NCBI RefSeq assembly: GCF_020709055.1
Contig: NZ_JAJFCK010000007.1
Location: 31,855 to 95,854 of the forward strand
Length of the DNA stretch: 64,000 bases
Origin: Ruminococcus callidus
GTDB lineage: Bacteria > Bacillota > Clostridia > Oscillospirales > Ruminococcaceae
Direction: 5' to 3'
This document shows positions 1 to 7,984 of this stretch, one piece after another (within the stretch, counting starts at the first letter, position 1; every line of letters starts with the position of its first letter). The notes beneath the pieces were generated by a model that was given only the letters and a program-made list of their open reading frames with translations, was not told where the DNA came from and did not search any database. Position numbers and translations under genes: made by a program.

Positions 1-320
1 TCCAATGCTGCCTTTCGGCTCAGATCCACATCCTCCAGATAAACGGCGAAGCAGGTGCAGTTATAGTTCATGGCATGCTTCATGCCCATGTCGCAATGGG
101 GCATGCGAAGGTAGCTCTTGGATAAAAACAAGATGAATATCCTGCTTGCGCTGATGCGCTCGGCGGTTTTGTCGTCCAGCTCTGCGCCGGAAATCGCCTT
201 GTCGTACCAGACACGGTATCCGGCTTTGTCCACGGCATCGGCGATTCGAAAGACTTCCTCCCGATCGGCGTGGCAGTAGCTGAAAAAAAGAAACGGGTTA
301 TCTCCAATATAAGAGGACAT
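1..320 (-). CDS. TIR-domain protein, N-terminal part (runs off left edge)
   Basis: The ATG is at 320-318, preceded by an AAAGGAT ribosome binding site, and 106 codons remain open to the window edge. The translation starts like its upstream neighbour (shared pattern GDxPFxFFSYCH), then WYDKA and ISASRIFILFLS, so it is a TIR domain of the TIR_2 type. TIR domains of bacteria often cleave NAD+ using a Glu in a CxxE motif. Here the equivalent stretch reads HCDMGM, with Gly (GGC) in place of Glu, so this copy is probably not an active NADase. It begins 4 nt after the stop of the 325-1467 gene and is likely co-transcribed with it. The C-terminal part, and any membrane region, lies outside the window. 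Confidence 0.8.
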   Translation of the reverse strand, partial: MSSYIGDNPFLFFSYCHADREEVFRIADAVDKAGYRVWYDKAISGAELDDKTAERISASRIFILFLSKSYLRMPHCDMGMKHAMNYNCTCFAVYLEDVDLSRKAAL

Positions 321-324
321 GGTA

Positions 325-1467
325 TCATCCTTTCCAAAAAACTGATGATGCGGTCATGGCAAAAAGTTTGAGGTCCGGCAAGAAAATCAGGAGTGCGCTG
401 ATTGCAATACAGAAAACGGAGAGCAGGGCAGCAGCTCCTACAAGCATGTGGGAGAGCCGCTGCTGTTTTCGTGCGTAGTAAGTAGGAAGAATGGAAAACC
501 AGCCGGTGAGGAATGCTTGAAGGCACGCTGCCCAGCGGTATTCCGTGCGGAACATTTGCATCATCAGAAAGATGGATGCCATGCGGACGACGTGGCAGGT
601 CAGAAAACAATAGTCTGCGTTTGGCAGGGATTTTTTGCGGAAAAAAGGATCCAGAAAAGGAAATATCAGCATCAGGTGAAACATGCAGACCAGAATGCTG
701 ACGCTGATCTGTACTGCCGGTGCGCCGTGCGCCAGCTGTGGTACCGTCATATCGTAGTTGATGCAGGTCAGAAACATCGCCAGCACAGCGGTGGGAGAGT
801 TGCGGGCTGCGAGGTGTCGGAAGCATTTTTCCTCCCACCGAAGCACAAACCATCCGCAGCCAAACAGGAGCACCTGTAGGAGGAGCAGTGTGATGTGGAG
901 CGGACCTGTTTGCCAGATGACCTGCATCACAGAAAAGATACCGGAGAGCCCCAGAAGCGTGCCCATGATGCCGTACCATGCCGGTTTTCGCTGCATGGGA
1001 ATCTCTCGCAGGATGACTTCACTGTGCGGTTCGTCTGCGGCATACCGGCAGGTCTGGAACGCCGGAACGCTGTAGAGCTGCGGGAAAAACTGTTCCTCCG
1101 CCATGCGGTACTTGGGTATCTGATGGACGTTCTGTAAGGCATGCTGCATCTCCGGATTTTTCCGAAAATCCACGTGCTCCAGATGAACGGCGATGCAGGT
1201 ACAGCCCTTTTCCATGGCGTATTTCAGTTCCATGTTGCAGTATTTGGAATCCAGATAGTTGTTGGATAAGAACAGAACAAAAACACTGCTGGCGCTGATG
1301 TGCTCTGCGATGACATCGTCAAAAGCGCTGCCGGCCTCCAGGGATTTATCGTACCAGGTACGGTAGCCGTCTTTGTCCAGCGTGTCGGCAATCTGGGTGA
1401 TCTGACTTTTGTTGATGTGACAATAGCTGAAAAAAATGAATGGGTGATCTCCGACGTAGGTGAGCAT
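325..1467 (-). CDS. TIR-domain multi-pass membrane protein
   Basis: 380 aa. Residues 1 to about 140 form a TIR domain: FIFFSYCH near the start, TWYDKS at about 37-42, FVLFLSNNYLDSKYCNMEL at about 63-81 with the conserved CxxE glutamate at residue 80. Residues about 164-370 hold six or seven hydrophobic segments separated by short basic loops, so the TIR domain is probably cytoplasmic and tethered to the membrane. The start has a good AAAGGAGG site. TIR proteins of this type are common and often multicopy in gut Clostridia; some bacterial TIR proteins act in anti-phage defence by depleting NAD+, but no function is established for this membrane form. The downstream paralog at 1-320 lacks the Glu. 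Confidence 0.85.
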   Translation of the reverse strand: MLTYVGDHPFIFFSYCHINKSQITQIADTLDKDGYRTWYDKSLEAGSAFDDVIAEHISASSVFVLFLSNNYLDSKYCNMELKYAMEKGCTCIAVHLEHVDFRKNPEMQHALQNVHQIPKYRMAEEQFFPQLYSVPAFQTCRYAADEPHSEVILREIPMQRKPAWYGIMGTLLGLSGIFSVMQVIWQTGPLHITLLLLQVLLFGCGWFVLRWEEKCFRHLAARNSPTAVLAMFLTCINYDMTVPQLAHGAPAVQISVSILVCMFHLMLIFPFLDPFFRKKSLPNADYCFLTCHVVRMASIFLMMQMFRTEYRWAACLQAFLTGWFSILPTYYARKQQRLSHMLVGAAALLSVFCIAISALLIFLPDLKLFAMTASSVFWKG

Positions 1468-1527
1468 GGATATCCTCCTTTCTTAGAACTGCATGGACAA
1501 CTTCGATTTGCGATATGTCAACAATTT

Positions 1528-1690
1528 AGAACCTGTCTTCACAAGAAATATATGTGGATTTTCGAGCATAATTTTGTTGCAGACAAGGCAAAAATACGCA
1601 GGCGGTCTGTCACCCGGCAAGTATTTTTTACGCAGGATGCAGCAAAATTTGCCGAAAAGACACGCATATACGCTTGTGAAGACAGGTTCT
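1528..1690. repeat. 163-bp MITE-like element with perfect 18-bp inverted ends
   Basis: The ends AGAACCTGTCTTCACAAG (1528-1545) and CTTGTGAAGACAGGTTCT (1673-1690) are exact reverse complements. A second, shorter copy lies inverted at 60751-60884. No convincing target duplication is visible. Its right end contributes one base of the stop codon of the 1690-2757 gene. Confidence 0.8.
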
Positions 1691-2757
1691 TATTTCCGAA
1701 CAGCATCTGCCTCGATCTGGCTGCGAATCATTGCTTCAGGGTCATATCCGTCCACGGGCGAATCATATCTTCTCTCTAACCAATGTAGTCTGCCACTGGT
1801 TTTAAGCGTATAGACCTCATGCATAGAATCACTGATTTTTGCTAGTTGCGTTCGATTTATGATGATATAGTAATTGTACTTGTCCGCATTGACAAAGGCG
1901 GCAAACTCGCTGCTCTCTACAAAAGTCTCATCGTCTATGACGATGACAGAATCTGCAATGGGAAAATTGCCCTTGTCGTCCCAGTATTCTTTTAGGTTGC
2001 CGTACTGATTTTCATGGATTCTTCGATTTGCATGCTTTACAAACTTTGAAAACTCAGATTCGCTGATGCTGATGAAATCGAATCCGTTTGATACATTGAT
2101 TTTCACAGACGGATTACCGAAGCTATTGATCAAAGAAACCATTTTCGTCTTACCGGTAGCACTGTCACCGGAAATGAAAGTGATCTTTTTTCGAATTTGG
2201 AACGCATACTCGAGCCTTTTGGATTGAATGCTGATATCAACACTCATGTCCGATCCGTCTCCTTTAAGGGCGCTCCAGGCTTCTCCATTCCCATAAACTT
2301 CGTTTACAAACGCATCCGCAAATTCTTTTTTGCTCTTGATTTCGCCATATCCGTGTACTACTGTTTTCACGGGCAATTGACCGGGAGTTGGGAATGGCAA
2401 TATATGAGATGTGGTAATTGTGATATCTTTCCGCTTCGCAATTTCAAGCAGAAGTCCAATACAGTTATCGCCAAGCCTGTCCCCATTCACGATATCGTCC
2501 TCTTTCCAAAGGATGATCAATGCTTTGGAACCGCTTGATAAGCTTTCTGGTGATATTCCCAACAGGACATCGTTGTATAAGTTGATACCGGATACTACGG
2601 TTGTTTTATCTATGTCCTGAATGATTTTTCTTACGAATTCGTCATCAAACCACTCAGGCTCATAACTGGTATCAAAATACCCCCTGACATTTGAGATCCG
2701 ATTGGGGAATCTTTGACATATCTCCTCATAATTGCTCTCAATAATGATATTAAGCAT
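1690..2757 (-). CDS. DUF4869 domain fused to a P-loop ATPase domain
   Basis: 355 aa. Residues 1 to about 145 resemble DUF4869: an early MLNI, a YEPEWFDD motif, KTTVV, LSSGSKALI and GDNCIGLLLEIAKRKDITI. A second domain starts near residue 180 with a clear Walker A motif GDSATGKT (197-204) and an acidic VIVIDDE at 271-277 that fits Walker B. DUF4869 has no assigned role. The ATPase part is not close to a family I can name. It starts 42 nt after the radical SAM gene, with AGAGGAAA as ribosome binding site, and is less GC-rich than its neighbours, which hints at acquisition. The stop codon abuts the repeat element at 1528-1690, so the C-terminus may have been altered by that insertion. Confidence 0.65.
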   Translation of the reverse strand: MLNIIIESNYEEICQRFPNRISNVRGYFDTSYEPEWFDDEFVRKIIQDIDKTTVVSGINLYNDVLLGISPESLSSGSKALIILWKEDDIVNGDRLGDNCIGLLLEIAKRKDITITTSHILPFPTPGQLPVKTVVHGYGEIKSKKEFADAFVNEVYGNGEAWSALKGDGSDMSVDISIQSKRLEYAFQIRKKITFISGDSATGKTKMVSLINSFGNPSVKINVSNGFDFISISESEFSKFVKHANRRIHENQYGNLKEYWDDKGNFPIADSVIVIDDETFVESSEFAAFVNADKYNYYIIINRTQLAKISDSMHEVYTLKTSGRLHWLERRYDSPVDGYDPEAMIRSQIEADAVRK

Positions 2758-2798
2758 TCCGGTTTCCTCTTTGTATGCCTCTGCACTGCGATCCGATC

Positions 2799-3425
2799 TT
2801 ACCGCCTTGTTGCCGAATCGTCAAATGTCCGGATGCGCAGATGGATGTTCAGCTTTTCGGCGAGCTGCTTGGCGGCTGCCATCTCCGCCGGCTCCAGTAC
2901 GTCTACCACGCTCAGCATCACCTGCGGCACGTACTGCTTACATGCCACGGCGAACGCCTGCATTGCCGGAAAAGCCGCCTTGCCGAACTTGGGGCGTGTC
3001 ACTTTCAGATAGCCCTCTTCTGTGCCGGCGTTGAGGCTGACAGAGATGATGTCCAATGCGCCCTGAAAGTCCGGTGCGGTGTTTCTGCCGTGAATCAGGT
3101 CGGACAGTCCGTTGGTGTTCAGACGGATGCACCGCACGCCGTGCTGTTTGAGATAGCGTGCCGTTTCCAGCAGCACATCCAGACGCTCGGTCGGCTCGCC
3201 AAAGCCGCAGAAAACCACTTCCCGATACTGGGAGAGATCACGCTGCTCCAGTGCGGCGAAAATCTCCTCCTGGGACGGCTCGTGCTCCAGCCACAGCGGG
3301 TCAGAGCCGTAGGCGCCGTCGCAGAGCGTGCGGATGCAGAACGTGCAGGCACAGGGACAGCGGTTGGTGATGTTGAGGTAGAGATTGCCGCCTACCTCGT
3401 ATGTGATGGTCATTGCTTTTTTCAT
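2799..3425 (-). CDS. TatD-associated-type radical SAM protein
   Basis: 208 aa. The N-terminal part carries NLYLNITNRCPCACTFCIR, in which CxxxCxxC binds the radical-SAM 4Fe-4S cluster and SAM. VVFCGFGEPTERLD follows, the GGxP-like SAM-binding segment. The sequence and short length fit the small radical SAM family often found beside or fused to TatD nuclease (TIGR04038). No tatD gene is adjacent here. The substrate is unknown. It lies 12 nt downstream of rlmH and is probably in the same transcript as walJ-rlmH. Confidence 0.8.
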   Translation of the reverse strand: MKKAMTITYEVGGNLYLNITNRCPCACTFCIRTLCDGAYGSDPLWLEHEPSQEEIFAALEQRDLSQYREVVFCGFGEPTERLDVLLETARYLKQHGVRCIRLNTNGLSDLIHGRNTAPDFQGALDIISVSLNAGTEEGYLKVTRPKFGKAAFPAMQAFAVACKQYVPQVMLSVVDVLEPAEMAAAKQLAEKLNIHLRIRTFDDSATRR

Positions 3426-3437
3426 AAGAGTCCACTC

Positions 3438-3917
3438 CTATTTGTGATATTTGGTACCGCCTAAAATCTGATAGCCGCGGTAGATTTGTTCCAGCAGCAT
3501 GACACGTGCCAGCTGGTGGGGAAAGGTCATGGCGGACATGGACAGGCGCAGCTGTGCCCGCTGTTTCACTGCCGGTGCAAGCCCGTAGGAGCTGCCGATG
3601 AAAAAGGTGACAGCACCGCTGTCGTCGCCGCCGGCTGCCTCTGCCAGCTTTCTCGCCAGCGCCGGACTGTCGATCTGTTTTCCCTCGATGCACATGGCAA
3701 TGCAGTAGCCGCGGGCACGTTTCAACAGCTCCGCTCCCTCTTTCTCCAGCGCCGCAGCGATCTCTTTCTCCGAGGGATTCTGCGGGAGGGAGACCGGCTC
3801 CAGCTCCGTGATCTGCAGCCGGCAGAATCGTGAGAGCCGCTTCTCGTATTCTTCGCACGCCTGGCGCAGATAGTTCTCCTTGCACTTGCCCAGTGCCAGA
3901 ATTTGTATGGTCTGCAT
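3438..3917 (-). CDS. rlmH: 23S rRNA pseudouridine-1915 N3-methyltransferase
   Basis: 159 aa, the usual length for RlmH, a SPOUT-class enzyme that methylates pseudouridine 1915 in helix 69 of 23S rRNA using SAM. The diagnostic C-terminal half is complete: FFIGSSYGLAP, then SAMTFPHQLARVMLLEQIYR, ending GGTKYHK. The start overlaps the last base of walJ, so the two genes are translationally linked. Confidence 0.95.
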   Translation of the reverse strand: MQTIQILALGKCKENYLRQACEEYEKRLSRFCRLQITELEPVSLPQNPSEKEIAAALEKEGAELLKRARGYCIAMCIEGKQIDSPALARKLAEAAGGDDSGAVTFFIGSSYGLAPAVKQRAQLRLSMSAMTFPHQLARVMLLEQIYRGYQILGGTKYHK

Positions 3918-4708
3918 TAGAAGATCACCGCCTGTTCCAGTCCCTCCGGAGAGGAGACCTGTAGTAAAAAGTCCCGATTGCGAGCCATGCCCTCTTCCCG
4001 CAGATGCGTCAGGACGGTGCGCTCTGCCAGCGGCATGGTGTTGTTGTTCTGGCTCAGATGCCCCAGCACCAGTCGAGTTGTGCCGCTGCGGATCAGCTGT
4101 TCTGCCAGACCGGCGCTGTCGAAGTTGGAGAGGTGTCCTTCCTCTCCGGCGATGCGCTCCTGTAAGTACAATGGATATGGACCATTCCGGAGCATTTCCG
4201 GATCATAGTTTGCCTCCAGCAGTACCAGATCCGTGCCGGAAACGGCGTCCCAGACCTCCTGCGTCACACAGCCCAGATCAGTGCACACGGCACAGCTCTG
4301 TCCGTCCGGCAGTGCAAAGCGATAGCCGCAGCTTCCGGCGGCATCGTGCATAGTGGAGAACGGGAGTACCTCCACGCCGGCAATGATGCCGGCTTTCTGC
4401 GGCGTGACTGCACGCAGCGGCACATCCGGCAGCGCCATAGCGCCGGACAGCTCCTGTAGGGTTTCCTCCGTGGCGTAGACCGGTACCGGATGGCTTTTCA
4501 GGAACACCCGCAGTCCGGCGATGTGGTCGCTATGGGCGTGAGTGATGCAGATGGCCTGTACCGCCTCTGCGGGAATATCGTGCGCTGCCAGCGAACGTGT
4601 CAGTCGCCGGCAGGATACGCCGGCATCCACCAGAATGCCGCCGGACGGCCCGCCCACAAAGGAGGCGTTTCCCTTGCTGGAGCTGAACAGGGAATAGAAT
4701 TTGGACAA
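3917..4708 (-). CDS. walJ: MBL-fold metallo-hydrolase, WalJ/YycJ type
   Basis: 263 aa from a TTG start at 4708, chosen because AGAAGG (4717-4722) sits 8 nt upstream and because the only upstream ATG (4741) lies inside the murA terminator. The N-terminus reads SKFYSLFSSSKGN, typical of YycJ/WalJ. The metal-binding HAHSDH motif follows (THAHSDHIAGL), and a late GHLSQNNN supplies further ligands. In Bacillus the gene belongs to the walRK operon and affects cell wall and DNA metabolism; here it precedes rlmH instead, a common clostridial order. The true biochemical substrate is not settled. Confidence 0.85.
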   Translation of the reverse strand: MSKFYSLFSSSKGNASFVGGPSGGILVDAGVSCRRLTRSLAAHDIPAEAVQAICITHAHSDHIAGLRVFLKSHPVPVYATEETLQELSGAMALPDVPLRAVTPQKAGIIAGVEVLPFSTMHDAAGSCGYRFALPDGQSCAVCTDLGCVTQEVWDAVSGTDLVLLEANYDPEMLRNGPYPLYLQERIAGEEGHLSNFDSAGLAEQLIRSGTTRLVLGHLSQNNNTMPLAERTVLTHLREEGMARNRDFLLQVSSPEGLEQAVIF

Positions 4709-4729
4709 GATGAAACCTTCTCTCACAAC

Positions 4730-4758
4730 AAAAGCCGTCAACAGGGCTGACGGCTTTT
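4730..4758. terminator. Bidirectional hairpin terminator after murA
   Basis: AAAAGCCGTCA (4730-4740) pairs exactly with TGACGGCTTTT (4748-4758) around a 7-nt loop. T-rich tails lie on both sides. It separates murA from walJ. Confidence 0.8.
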
Positions 4759-4780
4759 TCTTATTTTTCAGTTATGCGGT

Positions 4781-6073
4781 TCAAAGCGCTTCTTTCAGCT
4801 GCTTTTCCTGCACACTCGGCTCGGAAACCTTGACGATATCTGCTCCGATCTCCCGCAGCTTGGCATCCAGATTGGAGTAGCCGCGCTCGATGTGGTAGAT
4901 GTCCTCGATCTCGGTAACACCGTGTGCTGCCAGTCCGGCAATGATCAGGGCTGCGCCTGCACGCAGGTCGCACGCCTTGACCGGTGCGCCGGTGAGTTTG
5001 CCGGTGCCCTCGACCACAGCGACCTTGCCGTCCACGGAGATGTCTGCACCCATGCGGCGCAGCTCATCCACATAGCGGAAGCGCTGTTCCCAGACACCCT
5101 CTGTGATGATGCTGGTGCCCTCTGCCAGTGTCAGAAGCGTTGTGATCTGCGGCTGCATATCCGTGGGGAATCCCGGATGGGGCATAGTCTTGACGTTGGT
5201 GCGCACCAGCGGACCGTCTACCCAGACACGGATGCTGTCATCGAACTCCTCGATGTTCACGCCGATCTTCCGCATTTTACTGGTGATCGGTTCCAAATGC
5301 TTGGGGATAACATTGGTGACCAGCACGTCGCCACGGGTTGCAGCGGCGGCGATCATAAAGGTGCCGGCCTCGATCTGGTCGGGGATGACGGAGTAAACAG
5401 CGCCGTGAAGCTGCTGCACGCCGCGAATCTTGATGACATCAGTGCCGGCGCCCATGATGTCAGCGCCCATGGAGTTCAGGAAGTTTGCCAGATCTACAAT
5501 GTGCGGTTCCTTGGCGGCGTTTTCGATCACCGTCAGCCCTCTGGCACGAACCGCAGCCAGCATGGCGTTCATGGTTGCGCCAACGGATACCACATCTAAG
5601 TAAATCTGACCGCCGGTCAGTGCGTCTGCCACCAGATCCACCATGCCGTGGTCGATGCTGCACTTGGCGCCCAGTGCGGAAAAAGCCTTCAGATGCTGGT
5701 CAATGGGGCGGTCGCCAAGCGGACATCCGCCCGGCATGGAAACACGTGCCTTGCCGTACCGTCCCAGCAGTGCGCCGAGGAAGTAGTACGAAGCACGCAT
5801 TCTACGTGCGCTCTCATAGGGTACGCAGTAGTTTGTCAGTCCCGCCGCAGAGATGCGGACGGTGGTCTTGTTCAGATATTCAACCTGTGCGCCCATCTCC
5901 TGCATGATGCGCAGGCTGATGGAAACATCGCTGATATCCGGTACGTTCTCCAGAATACAGGGCTCATCGCAGAGCAGAACAGCCGGAATCAGGGCAACCG
6001 CTGCATTCTTTGCTCCGCTGACTTCTATTTCTCCAGACAGGCGATGCCCGCCGTGAATGACAAATTTATCCAA
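4781..6073 (-). CDS. murA: UDP-N-acetylglucosamine 1-carboxyvinyltransferase
   Basis: 430 aa from a TTG start at 6073 (LDKFVIHGGHRLSGEIEVSG). AAAGGAGA at 6081-6088 lies 7 nt upstream. Extending to an ATG at 6229 would overlap the preceding gene and add unrelated residues. MurA transfers enolpyruvate from PEP to UDP-GlcNAc, the first committed step of peptidoglycan synthesis, in the cytoplasm. The active-site loop is present as MPGGCPLGDRPIDQHL, so the fosfomycin-reactive Cys is retained. SGAKNAA near the N-terminus is also typical. Many Firmicutes carry two murA paralogs; which one this is cannot be told here. Confidence 0.95.
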   Translation of the reverse strand: MDKFVIHGGHRLSGEIEVSGAKNAAVALIPAVLLCDEPCILENVPDISDVSISLRIMQEMGAQVEYLNKTTVRISAAGLTNYCVPYESARRMRASYYFLGALLGRYGKARVSMPGGCPLGDRPIDQHLKAFSALGAKCSIDHGMVDLVADALTGGQIYLDVVSVGATMNAMLAAVRARGLTVIENAAKEPHIVDLANFLNSMGADIMGAGTDVIKIRGVQQLHGAVYSVIPDQIEAGTFMIAAAATRGDVLVTNVIPKHLEPITSKMRKIGVNIEEFDDSIRVWVDGPLVRTNVKTMPHPGFPTDMQPQITTLLTLAEGTSIITEGVWEQRFRYVDELRRMGADISVDGKVAVVEGTGKLTGAPVKACDLRAGAALIIAGLAAHGVTEIEDIYHIERGYSNLDAKLREIGADIVKVSEPSVQEKQLKEAL

Positions 6074-6158
6074 TTTCGTCTCTCCTTTGTCTGCACATCG
6101 GCGAATGTGCGGGGGAATCGGTTGCGGGGCAGTCCATTCTCTGCCGCCGTCATTCCCT

Positions 6159-6908
6159 TTATGAATCTGCCTCGTCCGACTGTGCCGCCTCAGAATCCGA
6201 GGCATACCAGTGGATCGGACTGCCGTCATACGGTTCCACTGTCACGGTGGACATCCGTACCGCAGTATAAGGTTTATTGCTGGCATCAGTTTCTGTATCA
6301 TTGGCAATTTGAATGGCAATGTCCAGACCCTCGATGACCTGACCGAACACCGTGTAGCTGCCGTCCAGCCAAGGCGTTCCGCCGATGGTGGTGTACAGTT
6401 CCCGCTGTTCCTTGGTGTAGGGGCCGTAGCCGTTCTTCTCGTAGGAGTCCAGCGTTTCCTCGTCAACAGGACCGCCGGTCACGATGTAGAATTGGCTGCC
6501 GTCTGCCGTGTAGCTGCCGCTGTTGGCATATGCCACAGCGCCGCGCACATGGCACAGCGCATCAGAGACGCCGCCGTCGAACTTCCCGCCCCAGATGGAT
6601 TCGCCACCGGTGCCGTTGCCCTTGGGGTCGCCGCCCTGGATCATGAAATTCGGGATGACACGGTGAAATGTCAGTTCGTTGTAGTAGCCGGATTCTGCCA
6701 GACCGGTGAAGTTTTCACACGCCTTTGGCATCAGATCCGAGAACAGCTTGATTTTGATCTCGCCGTAGTTCTCCACCTGGATACATACGATATCCTCGCC
6801 GGACTCCGGCGCTGTAAAATTTTTCACGCTTGTCTCCTGCCTGCCGCAGCCGGAGAAAATTCCGGTCAGCATTGCAGCGCAGAGCACGCCAGCGATCTGT
6901 CTTTTCAT
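6159..6908 (-). CDS. Cyclophilin-type peptidyl-prolyl isomerase lipoprotein
   Basis: 249 aa. The N-terminus is a lipoprotein signal with a lipobox ending IFSGC at about residue 21, so the protein is likely anchored on the outer face of the membrane. The cyclophilin core is well kept: FHRVIPNFMIQGGDPKGNGTGG contains the catalytic Arg and the substrate-binding FxxQxGD, and VFGQVIEGLD closes the fold. It probably speeds proline isomerisation in exported proteins. It lies 85 nt upstream of murA and has its own promoter. Confidence 0.92.
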   Translation of the reverse strand: MKRQIAGVLCAAMLTGIFSGCGRQETSVKNFTAPESGEDIVCIQVENYGEIKIKLFSDLMPKACENFTGLAESGYYNELTFHRVIPNFMIQGGDPKGNGTGGESIWGGKFDGGVSDALCHVRGAVAYANSGSYTADGSQFYIVTGGPVDEETLDSYEKNGYGPYTKEQRELYTTIGGTPWLDGSYTVFGQVIEGLDIAIQIANDTETDASNKPYTAVRMSTVTVEPYDGSPIHWYASDSEAAQSDEADS

Positions 6909-6983
6909 CCTGTCACCTCAATGCAGGGACATCCCGGCGGATGTCCGGTTGATCCTAAGCATATTTTGTATGCTATCTTATTT

Positions 6984-7012
6984 ATTATACACGATTTCCG
7001 CTGGTTTGTAAA
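6984..7012 (-). promoter_or_regulatory. Sigma-A promoter for the cyclophilin lipoprotein gene
   Basis: On the minus strand, TTTACA (7012-7007), a 17-nt spacer, then TATAAT (6989-6984), about 75 nt before the start codon. Confidence 0.75.
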
Positions 7013-7015
7013 GTG

Positions 7016-7041
7016 AAAAACAGGCATTTTTCGCCCTGTTT
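7016..7041 (-). terminator. Hairpin terminator after the cys operon
   Basis: On the minus strand, AAACAGG and CCTGTTTTTC pair around a loop of about 10 nt and end in a T run. It lies 70 nt beyond the stop of the 7110-7970 gene. Confidence 0.6.
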
Positions 7042-7109
7042 GGCAGATTTGTCTGGAAATGGCGTAAATTCTGATTTTTGGTTTGTATTGTTTTTACAAC
7101 AAACAGTGT

Positions 7110-7970
7110 TCAATTTGCGGCCGTATCAGCAAAGTCCGAATAAGAACCGATCTGAATGGAGAGAATCTGAATGGAGTCCGCCGGCGGTGTGTTGCCGCCC
7201 TCGCTTTCGGCAGCCTTGGTTTTGGCGTGGACAATGGTATCAATGGTGTCAAAGCTTTCGTCGCCGAATGCCTGTGCAAAGATGGTCATCTGCTGGGAGT
7301 AGTTGGGAATGCCGCCCTTTTCCAGAAAAGCGTCGCTGATCTCCTTGGCATTCTGGGAGAGGGACTGCATCTCCTGCTTGGTGGAGTCATCGAACACGAT
7401 GGAATTGCAGACCACAAAGCGTGTGCCGCAGTAGTTTTTGACATTGCCGGTGAGACGGTCCCAGAACGTGCCGTCCTGCGAAGTTCCCGGCGCACAGAAT
7501 GCGCCACGGAGCGGCCAGAGGTTTGCGCTGGTCTCCCGCTCCACTTTTTCGTAAGTGTCGTCAGTTCCGGCGGTCAGTGTGCCGTCCTCGTTGGGCGTTC
7601 CCGCCTCAAAGTAAACCCCGTCCTCCACCTGAAAGATGTAGGTATTGTCATAGTAGCCGGACTCTGCCAGCTTGGTGAACTGCGCCACATAGTCGGGCGC
7701 TTCGTCCGGATACAGCTCTGCTACAATGTCGCCCGCTGTGGTGTGAACGCACATGGCCGGGGCATCCGGCTCCGGTTCGTCCAGCTGTACCAGCTGCATG
7801 TTGTCCGTGTCCACGTAGACCTGAAACTTCTGCCCGAAATAGGAGGAGCAGGAGAAAACGCCGAAGCAGAGGAGGAATAGAATCAGAATCACCAGAAATG
7901 CCCGTGTGATCCCCTTTTTGTGATCGGCAAGATGAAACCCCGTTCTCTTGATATGATTGTTGCGTGCCAT
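7110..7970 (-). CDS. Membrane-anchored degenerate cyclophilin-like protein
   Basis: 286 aa. A basic N-terminus is followed by one membrane segment at about 24-44 (AFLVILILFLLCFGVFS), leaving the rest outside the cell. The fold echoes a cyclophilin (VHTTAGDIVAELYPDEAPDYVAQFTKLAESGYYDN, then a long loop region), but the FHRV and FxxQxGD catalytic motifs are not conserved: the equivalent stretch reads YIFQVEDGVYFEAG. It may be a chaperone-like paralog rather than an active isomerase. It follows cysS by 14 nt and appears to be the last gene of the T-box-controlled operon. Confidence 0.7.
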   Translation of the reverse strand: MARNNHIKRTGFHLADHKKGITRAFLVILILFLLCFGVFSCSSYFGQKFQVYVDTDNMQLVQLDEPEPDAPAMCVHTTAGDIVAELYPDEAPDYVAQFTKLAESGYYDNTYIFQVEDGVYFEAGTPNEDGTLTAGTDDTYEKVERETSANLWPLRGAFCAPGTSQDGTFWDRLTGNVKNYCGTRFVVCNSIVFDDSTKQEMQSLSQNAKEISDAFLEKGGIPNYSQQMTIFAQAFGDESFDTIDTIVHAKTKAAESEGGNTPPADSIQILSIQIGSYSDFADTAAN

Positions 7971-7984
7971 AGGTTTCCTTTCTG

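Noticed and set aside
6074..6229. 52-residue N-terminal extension of MurA to an ATG
   Set aside because: It overlaps the cyclophilin lipoprotein gene and has no homology; the TTG at 6073 has a well-placed AAAGGAGA.
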